64,000 bases of DNA from Phoenix dactylifera (Eukaryota > Streptophyta > Magnoliopsida > Arecales > Arecaceae): positions 24,414,115 to 24,478,114 of the forward strand of contig NC_052402.1 in NCBI RefSeq assembly GCF_009389715.1, in the 5' to 3' direction. This document shows, one piece after another, positions 23,430 to 36,000 of the stretch; position 1 is the first letter of the stretch; every line of letters begins with the position of its first letter. Below the pieces are notes generated by a model. That model saw nothing but the letters and a program-made list of their open reading frames with translations, made no database searches and was not told the origin of the DNA. The translations under genes and the position numbers were made by a program.

Positions 23430-25585
23430 GTTTCTTGTTCCTGTAATGTGCGAGCTTCTTGCTCCCATGCAAAAAGGCCAAGTTTTATGATGGGTGTAAA
23501 TTGGAACAAACTAGTTAGGTATCCTTTATGGGAATATCCTCATGGCTATCCTCCTTGTTAGATATGCACAACTCTTAGGCTCTTGGCTGGTAGATTTCCA
23601 TCTTTCCTAAATTTTAGGCTGTTGCCATCACCAATTGAAGCCATTTGTTTGGCTCAACTCTACCTGTGTACTTTCTTTTTTATTCAAAAAAATTTCATGC
23701 TTTCTTTTTATTATCTATCCTCCTTGGTGATAATGCCCTGAAAGATCTGTGTCAAGAACCAATTGAAGTTGGTGCAAGGCCAATGGCTAATGCAGAATGT
23801 TCCAAAAGGTCGTAAGCTTTCTAAGAAACAGATATAATTGTTAATTTAATGAATTACTTTTCAGATTTCCAACATCTCTTTGGTTAAATTTCCAACATTT
23901 CTAGTGTCTCCTAGCTCCATTCCTTGCATTTTTTTCCATGCTAACACTGCCTGTTCATATGAGGTCCATATTCAGAGATTTGAACTTTGTGAACTACTGG
24001 ACGATCACTAACTAATTGTCCTCAAATTAGTTCCACAATTATCTCATGCTCTCATGAAATTATCCATATAGAAACCCCTAAAGCCAACACCAAATGATCA
24101 GAATAACACTTCTCGGCTATGATTATTTGAAGTAGCCAATGCATTCTATTGAGAATTTGATTGGGTCTCACCGACGGTCCTCATGCCAACTAGCTATGGA
24201 CTTGAGTTCACCATTTGTGACATTAACATTGCTTCAAGGACCACGGTCACACGTGTGAACATGGCTGCTTGGCTCACCTCATTATTGAAGGCCATATCTA
24301 AACTCCCCTTTCTTTCAATGAATTTCCAGTCAATAGTTAGTGCAAGCCCCATCATCTCCATGTCTATTAGGTTTATATTAATCGAAGTTGCTCCCACTTC
24401 TCTCTCTCTATTATATCCATCCAATAGGGCCATCATAAGGAAAATTATATCCTGCATCGCATGCACTATATGATCGTGCACCCTGCGATCATGCACCATG
24501 CCAATCAGATCGTCTCATTTGCATGAGCCAATAACCAAGATGAGCACATGATGAATGAGACCTCTAGAAATAAGATGACTTAATTAGCCCAGTGCATGGC
24601 CACATTGTGATAAACTATCCTTGTACCATTATAGGCTTTTGGCATCATTCTAATGGCAATAACTCAACATCCAATTGGCTCTAGATGAATCAAATTAGGT
24701 ACTGCATTCGTGTTTTATTAGTCATACTGGTAGGTTTTCAAGTCAAATCCTCACCTCAACTGCTTTCAGATAGCGATCATTGCTAATGACGATGATAATG
24801 ATGGTGATGATAATGCCGTGCATATCTAACCATCTGTATGTCTCCCTGTACAGCGGTTACAGGAGCTACAAATTATTGTTGGTATCATGTCGGAAATCAA
24901 ACAGTGATCAAGAGTAGTTGAGGCACAGGAAGCGAAACTTGGCCTCGAAGCCTTTTATTGCACCAAAAGTTCATCTTTTGTATCCATTAGATTCGATGCA
25001 TGGTCAAGAACTAAAAAAAAGGGGGTACATGCCTTTTATGAAAGAAAAAAAAGCCATTGCCCAACGGTTATAGATTTTTCAAGGATATAAAGAGCCATTT
25101 ATGAAACAAAAAATGGAAAAATTATACATATATATATATATATATAACTTTCTATAGAAAATGTTAATATGTTACAAAGGCCCTTCTTGACCATTCTTGA
25201 ATCTGATATGTCATAGAATTGCTACCATTCTTATGAACCTAATCTCAGTCTCTCTGCGAAATATTCTGGCACTTCCTTACATCTTTCTCCACATTCCTAT
25301 TTTTTTTTATAAATGTTCATTCGAAGGATTTCGGTATGATTCTTTTTGTAATTTAGCAACCAACAACCTACTTATTTTTGGCCTCCACAACTTAAAATTG
25401 CCAACAATCAATATTTGTGGAACTTTGCCTAAACTTATTTTTAATATTTTAATCGAGACCTTTGTGCTCTAAGCAAGCATGTAATATCATTTGCATTACA
25501 AGTTCTACTATTTGTTACTGGCTAACAACTTTTTCTTTGTAGCTCCTCATCCAACTTGATTCTCTCTTTCTTGTTATGCTTCTAG
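23430..25585. other. Intergenic, mostly structureless
   Basis: No gene is supported. The stretch holds the second copy of the dispersed repeat at 24440-24520 and a (TA)n tract near 25127-25146. Confidence 0.4.
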
Positions 25586-25589
25586 AAAT

Positions 25590-25830
25590 AAGGGGAGAAA
25601 CCTATGGACAATTTGGCTAATAGTGCAGGACATGAGGATGGATCCAATCCATCACACATTGCACAGTAAAACACAACTGCGTGGAGGCTAAGCAAATTGT
25701 AGATTGGTTGGCAAGTTTTGCACAAATCAGCACAGGAGCTCCCAAATATCCCTTTCGTTTGTGACAAATGATGTCGCGTCGGCGACTCCAACATGGGAAA
25801 TAGCCCGACGGAGGACTGTACTATAAAAAA
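25590..25830 (+). mobile_element. LINE 3' scrap
   Basis: The plus strand reads VKHNCVEAKQIVDWLASFAQ, like the EANxVADWLASFA motif that ends LINE RNase H domains. It stops where the LTR at 25845 begins. Confidence 0.5.
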
Positions 25831-25844
25831 TCTAGGCACACTTC

Positions 25845-26149
25845 TGTTAGGTCTAAATATAGAAATCTGAATATTTAATTTCTCTATTTTATTGAGGTAA
25901 TTTTTTATTTAGAAATTATGAAATTTTATTTTTATATAAATTCTAAGGCTAGAATTTTAAGAGGACTCTAATACTTTATTAATTTCTATGTGGATTCTTA
26001 TTAGAGTTTTAGGTTATTATAAATCCACTGCTATTGGATTGAGAACACAAGTTTATATTACTGAAATTGAATATTGAGTTGCCCTCTCTCTTCCCTTCTT
26101 CTCTTTTTCATTTTTCTTTTCCTCTCTCTCCTCCCTCTTCTGTCATACA
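25845..26149 (+). mobile_element. Solo or truncated copia-type LTR
   Basis: A block beginning TGTTAGGTCTAAAT and ending CATACA is followed at once by TTGGTATTAAAGCA, a worn initiator-tRNA primer-binding site (standard TGGTATCAGAGC). A second similar word, TTATCAGAGCATCC, lies at 26193-26206. No gag-pol and no partner LTR are seen. Confidence 0.55.
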
Positions 26150-26234
26150 TCGGTTGGTATTAAAGCACCCTATTCTTATTGTGCATCAGTTGTTATCAGA
26201 GCATCCTACTCTCTCTGACTCCTAAGCTATCCTG

Positions 26235-27489
26235 CATCGTGGGCAAAGATCGTCTAATAAGTTTTCCGACTGACTTCAATTTTTTATCCTTTTGTATACA
26301 TCAATGATGCACATGGATAATGTGTAACAACTTATAATTTCCTTTTAAGAAACAATAATGAAGAAAAGAACCTTTTAATTATATTTGTTAGCTAATTCCA
26401 TGCAAGGAGTATGCTTCTTCAGTAGAATCATGTGATAACGCATCAAAGGTACTAATTTGGCTCGAATATACTTCTAGAAACGATTTCCTTTTTATTTAGT
26501 TTGCCTCAAAACAATTAATTAGATTGAAATTGAGATTGATCACCTTGGTTTTCCTGCTTGGAATGTTAGGTCCACTAACTCTCATTAAAACCCACTTTTC
26601 TTTTTCTCCTTGAACTTGATTCAGGGGTCATATATCTTGGAGACACTAGCAATTCTAGAATGACAATGATTATTAAATTGAAACCTCTATATTCCTCCCC
26701 TAAAACAAAACCATGTGGCAGTACAATATTCCATGAGCCACAAGCAATCTCTACTCCAAAAAAGGAATGCCACAGATATCAGAAGCACCACATATTTTGC
26801 TAGCTTTGAACTCCAATTACAGGCCTTTTCTCCTTCTTCACAGGGTAATAGACCTCACAAAATCAAAAGCAAATAGAAAGTATCATTCATTGTCACACCT
26901 TTTGTGAGTCTTGCTGCCTAATTAATACCCTACCTGCCATATGATTTTGTTGTCTCCTCCCAAATCTATATGCACTTGTCCTATTGCAGCCAGGTGTATG
27001 TCCCACCCCTCAAAGCTGCAGGTACCCTCCTATTGGGCCCATATCCCTTGATCCAATTCAAAGAACCTGAGGATTCTTACTATTAAGAAGGACAGCATAT
27101 ATATTTGTTTGGAGAAGCATTACATCAAATAATGCAGTTAGAAGCCGCTGGGATGTTGGTTATTGGAGGAGCAGCCAGCTTGGTTTCTAGCTGGAACAAA
27201 GATATTATGGATACAGAGTGCTTGACTGGACTGTCTTCCTTTCAGATGGTCTGAATTTTCTTGTTGGAAGCTACCTAGAAACTGAGATCTGCACACAATT
27301 TGTTTTCTTTTTTTTCTTTTGAACTTGCACTAATGAACAATGCTAAGGATCTAAAAACGTCCAGAAATTGGATATGTTAAGCGACAATAATTATGATTTA
27401 TACTGAGTTCTAGTTCTTTTTCCATTTTGTTTGGCCCGAAAGCAGTGATGGAAGCATCTTTAACAGACGTATTAATGGAAAAATTATTC
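26235..27489. other. Intergenic, no gene seen
   Basis: AT-rich sequence without a recognisable gene. Confidence 0.4.
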
Positions 27490-27495
27490 TTGCCG

Positions 27496-29223
27496 GTTGA
27501 CATAATCTTAAGGATCATGTAGCAGCTTGTATCGGCACATAATATTTTTCTTTTTCATTAGCGTGCATAATATTTTTCTTTTTCGTTAGCGTGGTCCTGT
27601 ATCGGCTTGTATTATTTTTCTTTGTTAGCATGATCTTGTCAGAATGATTTTAGGGATCACTTAACCAATTGTATCGGCTAGTAATATTTTATTTTATTAG
27701 CATGATTCTATATCAGCCAATATTATTTTTCTTATATAAAATCTGTATACTAATATATATAATTCTTGAGATGTGCCAAATGTGATGGAACAGAGAAATA
27801 AAATCGCTTCTCTCTCTTTTTTCTCTTATTTTTCTCTTCTTCTGCAAATATTTTAACATGGTATCAGAGCCACCGATTACCTAATCTGCTACCGCTATCT
27901 CTTCTGCCTTTGCTCTGATCGTCGTTGCTATGTTTAAAAACATTGAAGACCCCTATTGTTGATTTATCAATCACTCATTCTTGATGAATCAACATTCGAA
28001 GATCTTCTATTTTTTGGTGGATTTGCAAATTCTCTATTTTCCTGCAAATCCTCTATTTACTAATGAATCAACATTCAAAGATTCCATATTCCTTAGTAGA
28101 TTTACACATTCTTTATTTTCAGTAGATTAATATATGAAAGTCTTCATTTTCTAATGGATCCACAACTCCTCTCTGCCACCTTTTTTTTCAGCTTCAGATC
28201 TTTGGTCGTCTCTCCTTACCATCGCTCGGCCTTTTTCTCTCCATCTTCGGTTTTATTTGCTACCTCCGGTTCCTTCACCATCTAGTTCGAGGTCTCTTGC
28301 TCCTCTTCCATGGTGCTTCCATCTATAAGGATCATCGACCTTTGGTTGCCTTTTCACTGCAACTGTCTTTTCTATGTATCTTCTTACTGCTACATCATCA
28401 GACAAATTAATCAGTAGACACGTCAGTCTGTCACATCAATCAGACACACCAATATGCTATGTAAGTCAGCCATGTCAGTAGATGCATTAGTCTACCACAT
28501 CAGTTAGCTATATTAGCATTGCCAAACATATCAGTTTGTTGTGTTAGCTTCTTGAATCGCCACATCAATTTTTAAGCTGCCATATTAATTTCTGTTCTGC
28601 CATGTCATCTTCTGTATTATTACATGAGCTTGACACATCAATTTGCCACATCGGCTTCTAAGTTGCTATGTCAACTCCTAATCTACTACATCAGCTTTTA
28701 AGCTGTTACAACATCTCATGTTCTGCCACATCAGACTCTATGCTGCCACGTCAGCTCTTGATCTACCACCACATCAGCCTCTGAGCTGCTATGTTAGCTC
28801 CTAGTTTATCACGTCAGCTTTTGAACTGCTACTTAATTCTTGATTTAGTACGCCAGTTTCAAGGTACATTCATAGTTTAGTTTTCAAACTCAAGTTGGCA
28901 CATGTAGTACCATTTTGAGTTTGAGGCAGTATATTAACATAATTTTAGGAATTACGTAACAATCTGTTTCGGCCAATAATATTTTTCTTTATTAGTGTAA
29001 TCTTTTATCAGCTTGTAATATTTTTCTTTGTTAGAGTGGTTTTAGAAATCATGTAATAATTTGCATCAGCCAATAATTTTTTTTCTTTGTTAGCATGATT
29101 CTATATTAGTCTATATTTTTTTTATATATAAAGTTTGCATACTAGTATATATAACTCTTGAGATGTACCAAATATGATAAAATAAAAAAAATAAAAAATT
29201 ATTTTTTAATAAATATTTTAATA
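27496..29223 (+). mobile_element. Non-autonomous LTR retrotransposon
   Basis: A 5' LTR (27496-27858, GTTGACATAATC to TTTTAACA) and a 3' LTR (28933-29223, ATTAACATAATT to TTTTAATA) are clearly homologous. They share TAATATTTTTCTTT repeats and TATATATAA.TCTTGAGATGT. The sequence TGGTATCAGAGC at 27859-27870 is a perfect initiator-tRNA primer-binding site. TTGCCG flanks the element on both sides (27490-27495 and 29224-29229), giving a 5-6 bp target duplication. The 1.07-kb interior has no gag or pol but a degenerate short-period repeat (28385-28860). It must have relied on proteins of another element. Confidence 0.8.
28385..28860. repeat. Degenerate minisatellite inside LTR element
   Basis: About twenty imperfect repeats of a 20-25 base unit near CTGCCACATCAGCTTCTGA fill the interior of the LTR element. 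Spacing and sequence vary, so this is an old array. Confidence 0.7.
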
Positions 29224-29229
29224 TTGCCG

Positions 29230-30440
29230 ATCATTGGGAGACCTCTTTCAGGGTTTGAACTTTGGGACCTCCTCCAAACAAGTCTCCTTGCAATCTTTGT
29301 TCATTTTAACCATGACGTGCTCGGCTTGAAAATGGGACATTTGAGCTAATGTGAGGAGAAAGAAAGAAAGGTACCACTCAGATGGTCCAAGCTCTAGTGT
29401 ATTCGCAGTCATAATGATGATCATAATGGGATATTTGTCCTAAATGACTTGACCTGCTTACAATGGGTGTGGATGGTCAACCTTGATTGATTGGTGGCTG
29501 CGTTCATCTTGTCAAACCAAGAGTAGTTTCTCTTTGATCTGCTATCTTCTGAGCTGTATGCGACTTTTATTCGTGCATGATACTACTGAGTTTAAGCATA
29601 TCTTACTATAAGCCACAACTTAAAAAATATTTTTATATACTTAACGATCTTTATAGATAATTTACAACTTAAAGAAATACTTAATGGTCTTTGTGGATAA
29701 TTTACAACTTATAAACCCTGCCTTCAAAGTAGCTAGGGAGGATTATGGTGAGAGTCGAAAAGGAGAATAGAGAGGGAGAGGCTCTTATCTGGATGGGTTC
29801 AGTTGTGCCAATATCGCCATGCTTGGGCTCAAGCTTTGAGCTAGAAATCGAGCTCGAGCCTAACATGAGCTTTGGGTTAGGCCAAGGCTAGACCGGAGCC
29901 TAGCCTGAAACTTCATCGGGCATCGGATTGCAGTCTCAAAAGTCAAACCCAACCTAAAGCTGGCCTAACCTAAGTGCTGTATACTCCATAGTCTAACTTG
30001 CTCTGGATTGTTTTTTTTTTTTTCCCCATGCAATTGCAATATAAAAACATGTCGGAAAAATATTTGCAACAGTTCCCACTAAATTTAATCAAGTAGCTCT
30101 TGATCCGCCTATCGGACGCCTGACATTAAAATGGTTACGAAAGAATCAAGAAGATTCTTGTTAGCACTTTAGCTATAGGGTCAAAATTTCTTTCAAAGTT
30201 TATGAACTTAACATTGATGTTGAAAGATCAACTAATCATCCTTTTTGGTTTTCAATGTATCTCCATTGCTTGGTTTTGCAAAGTTAAACCATTCATCTTT
30301 CCTTTCTTTTCTTTTATTTTTTTCCTTTTTTTCCCCTTATTTGATTAGAAGGGAGGTAGAAACACATTAATTTATTAGAAAAGAAAAGACTGGGTACAAA
30401 CGGCTCGTTTCTTGGAACCACTTGTCCACCGACGTGGCTT
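29230..30440. other. Upstream of V-ATPase G, no gene seen
   Basis: No gene is seen. GAGCTCGAGCC-type low-complexity sequence lies at 29830-29900. Confidence 0.4.
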
Positions 30441-30612
30441 CTTGCGGTTATTTACTTCCCTTCTCTCACCACGACCATTCTAATCCCCTGATCCAGCCTC
30501 CTAAGTAAGTCTCATTTCCCCCATTTATCTACCCTACTGAAGATTAGATCTTTCTGGTTTTATCAAATACCCTTTTTTTTCCCCAAAAAGACTCAGATTT
30601 TTTAACAGTACG

Positions 30613-31190
30613 GAGATCGGTGCCTCATTAAAAACTCATTATTTTGATCTGAAAATGTGAGCTTTATTTATGTATTATTGTAATTTTTAGGATGCTTCCA
30701 TTATTGATCTATGCATTGGCGAGTAGAAGAATTTTAATGATTTTATGAGTATCAATTTTTTTCACAAATGAATGTGATTTTTTTCTATTTTCATTTATGA
30801 ATGTGAACAATCAAGAATTTTATTATTTTATCATTCATTTCATGTTATAGCAGTTGGTGATTGGGGTGAGGCCTGATATTTGCAGTTTTCTTCCCATGAA
30901 GATAGGATCAATGCCTCATGAAAAACTTATCATTTTGATCTAAAAATGTGAGCTTTATTTATGTATTATTGTAATTTTTAGGATCCTTCCATTATTGATC
31001 TATGCATTGGCGAGTAGAAGAATTTTAATGATTTTATGAGTATGAACTTCTTTTCACAGATGAATGGGATTTTTTTAAAATTTTTGAATGCGAATAATCA
31101 AGATTTTTTTTAGGTTAGCATCTATTTCATGTTATGGCAATTGGTTATTTGGTTAAGGCCTAATATTTTCAGTTTTTTTTTCACATGAAG
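30613..31190 (+). repeat. Tandem duplication of about 290 bp in the leader intron
   Basis: Unit 1 (about 30613-30901) and unit 2 (about 30902-31190) share long identical runs, for example TATGCATTGGCGAGTAGAAG. Both end in CAG, T-rich, CATGAAG. The V-ATPase G start codon follows directly after unit 2. Unit 1 ends in the near-copy GAAGATAGGATCAATG. Confidence 0.85.
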
Positions 31191-32134
31191 ATGGAGTCCA
31201 TGAGAGGACAAGGTGGTGTTTCCATGCTACTGACTGCAGAGCAAGAGGCTAGACAGATCGTCTCTCGCGCGAGAAACAGTATCTTCATCTCGTTTCTTAT
31301 TTGAATATTGTTGTTATTTAATGATGCATGCAGATGGTTAGATCACTTATTTGTCTTAAGCTTGTATTCATTCCATTTGGTTATTATTAATCTCATATTA
31401 TTTATATATATTATATAGTTGTCAATTAAAAAGGAGACATTTTCCTAAGCAGCATTCCTTTTGTGGTGCAAGATTCATGAAAAGATGCTTTGTAGCTTAT
31501 TGTTATATTTAATTAAGTTTTATTTTTTCCCCATCCATGTCATCTAAGTTAATGATGTGGGTAATTAGTAGTGGAGGATATTGCCTATGTTTGTAGAGTT
31601 GTATGGCCTAGTTTTCTGTGATAGATATTAAGGTATTTATTATTGGATGAATAAAATTATGGATCATAAGCACTCTTTTTTGGATATGAACTTGTGCAGT
31701 GAAGTTGGAAAGATTGAAGCAAGCAAAGGATGAAGCTAAACGGGAAGCTGCTGCTTATTATACCTCATTAGAGGAAGAGTATCGAAGAAAAATTTCTGAG
31801 GTATTATGCAATGACTTAGCCTGCCATCGTTTTTGTGATTTCCATTTCATGAACTGATGACTTGATAATTAGAAAAATTAATATCAGATACCACATAACA
31901 GTTTCGAAAGGTAACAAGAGCATGAAATTAGCATTTATGTTGGATGTTTGCTATTTGCCTTGAATGTTATGGTCATGGTTATCTTTGCAGAGCAGCGGCA
32001 GCTCTAAATCAAACTCGAAAAGGCTTGAAGAGGAAACTGAGGTCAAGATCGAGCGCCTGAAGGATGCATCCTCGAGTGTTCATCCAGAAGTTGTGAGCAT
32101 GCTCATGAAGCACATCACAACCATTAAAATTTAG
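31191..32134 (+). CDS. VHA-G: V-type proton ATPase subunit G
   Basis: Three exons, 31191-31278, 31700-31800 and 31991-32134, join in frame to 110 residues, exactly the usual plant length. Exon 1 encodes [20 protein letters not shown] and RQIVSRARN, exon 2 [20 protein letters not shown] to KISE, exon 3 [18 protein letters not shown] and [11 protein letters not shown]. The long charged helix is characteristic of the peripheral stalk (E-G heterodimer) that links the V1 motor to the membrane sector of the vacuolar and endosomal proton pump. An in-frame ATG six bases upstream (31185) could add two residues, depending on the acceptor site used. A 5' leader exon is likely near 30430-30505, ending at a GTAAGT donor. 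Confidence 0.95.
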
Positions 32135-34036
32135 AAGGCTGGTGGTATTTGTCTTTCTTTCGCTATAGCCATGAATGTGAACAAACCACTCCTTCCATTC
32201 TAGCCTTTTTGCTATGATTTGTGCTTTCAATTCTAGTGGCTCAACTTACTCAACTTAAAGCATTAATGCAAGGCTTAGCATATTTCCCCTTAATTGATGG
32301 AATCTTTGTATCTTAATTGCTATATTGATTATTTGTAGAACATCATAAGTCTTTGGATCCTAGTACATGCAGTTAAGAACAACATTAACCCTTCCTCAAA
32401 CCTTCTCTAGCTTGGCAACATTAGAATGTTTAGAAGACTACTCTTCATTCTTTGAAACCAATTTTGAGGTGATGCACTACTCTATCTTGTTATAAAGTAG
32501 TTACATACTGCTCCGCTATCCATCTTAGTTGTTCCTGTATAAGCATTGACTATCATATTCTGCTTCAACACCCATGAAACAATTGATCATATTATATTTT
32601 CTTCTACATATTTTTCCATGGCTCCCACTTTCTGGAAATTATTAAATCTGGCAAATCAAAATCCTTTTACTGCAAACCACCAATTTATCATGATTTGTTT
32701 ATGTTCTTTGGAACAAAATTGTGGAAGCATTCTAATTTTTCTATAGACCACTGTCTTCCTTTCTAATTTCTTCATGCTAACATAGGCTGCTCTAGAGACC
32801 AATGGATGATGACCAAGAACAATATGAGTGAATAGCTTTGGACATGCGACGCATGGTATCTAAAGCAATGTTTCTTCCAAGTATGTAGCGTCTCTTGTGT
32901 CCTCTTAAGGTTTAGGACCAAACGATGGTTTTGTAATATTTAAGCTGGTCGTGCTTTTAATTTGAGGTTGATCTCCACCTTGAAGAACCACGCTTTGGAG
33001 GGACACTTACTGAAACCATTTATCTTTTACAGTTCTGAGAGTTCTGCAACTCAATTCACTTAACAATTGATTTGGATCATCAATTAGTATATACCTGATC
33101 TTGGATGGCATGAAGTCCCTTTCTGTGTTGACCAGCCATTTGTTAGTGAGTTTCCAATAACTTGTATGTTATCATAGAACGGCAACATGCAAGTGACACA
33201 ATATTAAAAAAAAGTCTTGTTTCCAATGGCCATAATTATTACAAAAAGAAAATTAGATCACAATCATGAAGTAATGTGAAAAAAACCCCGAAAGATCAGT
33301 ATGGTGTGTGGTTGCTCATTAAACATTACAAAATTTAATAGAATTGTTTGTTAAATATCTCTGCCCAAAAAATTGAAGTGCGATTTTCCTTTTTCTGTTG
33401 CCATTGCAGGTGACATAATGGAATAGCTTCGTGAAGGTAGCTGGATAAGCTTTTCTAGGTGTCTTATTCTTAATGATGCTATTGTTCACCGTATTTTTTT
33501 TATCTATGGAAGCATTGTAATAAAAAAAAAAGTGCATAAATATTACCGGACATGGTTTTAAACATGGATGTACCAGAAGCTACATATTATGCATGCTCGA
33601 GCTATTCCTTGAAGATAATATGTTTTGTTGGGTTATCTTTAGAGACTAAACGTTCGTCCCTTTGTTCTTTTGCACCATACTTGCTGACTAGTCCAAGTGT
33701 CGTCATTGGATATGAAGGCTTCTAGTTATATATTTTGACAAAGCTTTCCATGTATCTGTAAAAGGATCTGAGTTCTGAAGAGTCCAATTGATTAAAAACC
33801 CTCTCAAGGTGACAAATCTTTTGTAGACTGGGTTGAATGTAAGGAGTTTGCTGGAAACCAGCAACAAATATAGGAAAATCCTAGTAGTTGCTGTGAGAAT
33901 GGTTTGGATGGTGAGCATTGTCTTGGTAGTGCTCAATGGCACAGGTGAAAAACCAATGTAACGCAGTTGACTAACATAAGAAAAGCCACCCTAAAGTCAT
34001 AACACTGCAGGAACAATGATAATCAGCATCGCCATA
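32135..34036. other. 3' flank of V-ATPase G, no gene seen
   Basis: AT-rich, no further gene recognised. Confidence 0.4.
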
Positions 34037-34045
34037 TTCTTATTT

Positions 34046-34495
34046 GGGTTTTTTTGCATGGATACCCTTCTAAATATCGAATTTTGCATAAATATTCTTC
34101 CAAAATTGATATTTGCATGTATACCCTCATCAAATTTTGTTATTGTACAAATGCCCATAATATAACAGTTGTTCTAATGGTGTTAAAAAAATATATTTAT
34201 ATTAATTAAAAATAAAATAAAATTTTAAAATTACGCTATTGTCCCTATCTTTTTTCTCTATCAGGACCACAATCTATTTGCATGTCTACTCATTAAAGAT
34301 ATTTTAGTCATTTTAATTTGAAACCGTTAATTTTTTAACGTCGTTAGATAGTATGGGTACATATGCAAAAACAAAAATAAAAAAAGGGTAGAATGACAAA
34401 ATAAGTGTTTTACGAGGGTATACATGCAAATATCAATTTTGGAAGGATATTCATGCAAAATCCGATATTTAGAAGGGTATCCATGCAAAAAATCC
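34046..34495. mobile_element. Mutator-type MITE with long inverted ends
   Basis: A 450-bp element has terminal inverted repeats of about 75 bp (GG(G)TTTTTTTGCATGGATACCC inward). It is flanked by perfect 9-bp direct repeats TTCTTATTT at 34037-34045 and 34496-34504. Nine-base duplications are the mark of Mutator-like transposases. It has no coding capacity. Confidence 0.8.
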
Positions 34496-34529
34496 TTCTT
34501 ATTTTTATGTTCATTTGTATTTATTTGCT

Positions 34530-36000
34530 TTTGGATAATTAGGAGGGGCAAAGACCCCTCTACAATTGTCTAATGTCATTGGTTCACAGCATCTGCATTC
34601 ACAATGTCATTAAGAGCACTAAGAAGTGCAGCGATGCATGCAGTGACACCTTCATCAGCAGCAACAAACCCCCTCAAACCAGTCAGCTACCTGATTGCTC
34701 TCCCTGTAAGTAAAAGAAATCCCGAAACTAAAGGATCTGGTAAGTAGTATTATGCAAGAATCTGCTTCTAACCAGACGCCACGAGCTTGATGGATGAAGA
34801 AACCTGCGCTTTGCTCCTAGGAATCCTCTGCATAGCACCATCAAAGTTGAGATTAAGCACAATTAGGGGTGGGAGTCGTCATTCTAACGAGTTTCATAAG
34901 CACAGAGGATGAAGAGGTAAGACGCCAGTGACCCAAAAGGTTGTCAAAGGTCCTAGAAAGGTTATGCAACAGAAGTAGAACAAAGGCAACCCTTAAACTT
35001 GATGCAGGGTAGCAGCTGAATAGGTTCGTTCATTTTAGAAGATATGTATATATCAAGCAAGATGCGCCATACCAACCCAAACCAGATGGTACGAGACATA
35101 CTATATTACACCACTTTTGTACTAGTATCCGATACATGTAACATACCTAGTATAAAAAAATTTTGTACCATACCAATACTATGTTATTATAGATCTGAAA
35201 ATAAGACGGCGAACCTTGATATCAAGTATTCCAAATCTCCCGAGCAACAAGCAATGACACAATCTTCTAGCGATTTGTAGCTATCTCCAAGTAAAAGAAT
35301 GAGAATGATGATCCCAAATGAACTTGCACAAGTGCAATCTAGTATCTAACATCGTTCATGGAAATTATATAACAACTCTGTGGGATAGGAAAGCTTTGCA
35401 TGGTAGTACTCGGCAACCAATCTTGCACCATGAGGACTTCATACTCGGCATGTTTATAAATTTCCACACCCTTCATAAATTTCTTCACAAACTACCTCCG
35501 GGCTTTGGCTGCAATGCAAGCAGCAGCCAAGGTAGCTTGTAAAAGAGCGGAAGAGATTTTTGTCTGAGACGAGCTCCCTGATGTTGTGTTCTTGAATGGG
35601 GACACGAGACCAACTGATTCGGCTCCCAATTAAAATATCAGGAATGTCACGAAAAAGTGGGAGAAATTTGTGCAAGGAGGCATCATTCGCCAAAAGAATT
35701 GCAAGCAATCTGACATAAAATTTCCATTTAAACCGAATGAGCAAGCTTTTCTTAGACAACTAGAAGCTAACCTGAATTTCAAATTAGGAACAAAATATGC
35801 GGCCCATGGGTCACGAACCACTCTAACAGAGGAAGCACCATTAGCCAAAAGAACTGCACCCAATCCGACATCAAGTTTTAATTTTAAACCATATGGGCAT
35901 GGTTTTGTAAGATAACTAGAAGCTAACCTAAATTTCAAATTAAGAACAAAATATGTGGCATTCTTTCATTCTAGCAGCTAGAATTTGGTATATGTAACGC
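34530..36000 (-). mobile_element. LINE remnant with internal duplication
   Basis: Minus-strand reading gives LNLNFDGAMQRIPRSKAQVS near 34800-34860 (RNase H start). Further 5' are two similar pieces of GAVLLANGASSVRVVRDPWA type (zinc-binding region) at about 35640-35790 and 35790-35950. Frames are broken throughout. A GTAC MITE (35058-35218) has inserted into it. Confidence 0.6.
35058..35218. mobile_element. GTAC-rich hAT-like MITE, copy 2
   Basis: A 161-bp element is flanked by perfect 8-bp repeats ATATCAAG (35050-35057 and 35219-35226). Its ends form an inverted repeat: CAAGATGCGCCAT on the left and CAAGGTTCGCCGT read inward from the right. The interior aligns with copy 1. It sits inside a LINE remnant, so it is younger than that LINE. 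Confidence 0.8.

Noticed and set aside
28385..28860. Repeat array as a CRISPR array
   Set aside because: The genome is eukaryotic, the units are degenerate with no constant repeat-spacer pattern, and it lies in an LTR element.
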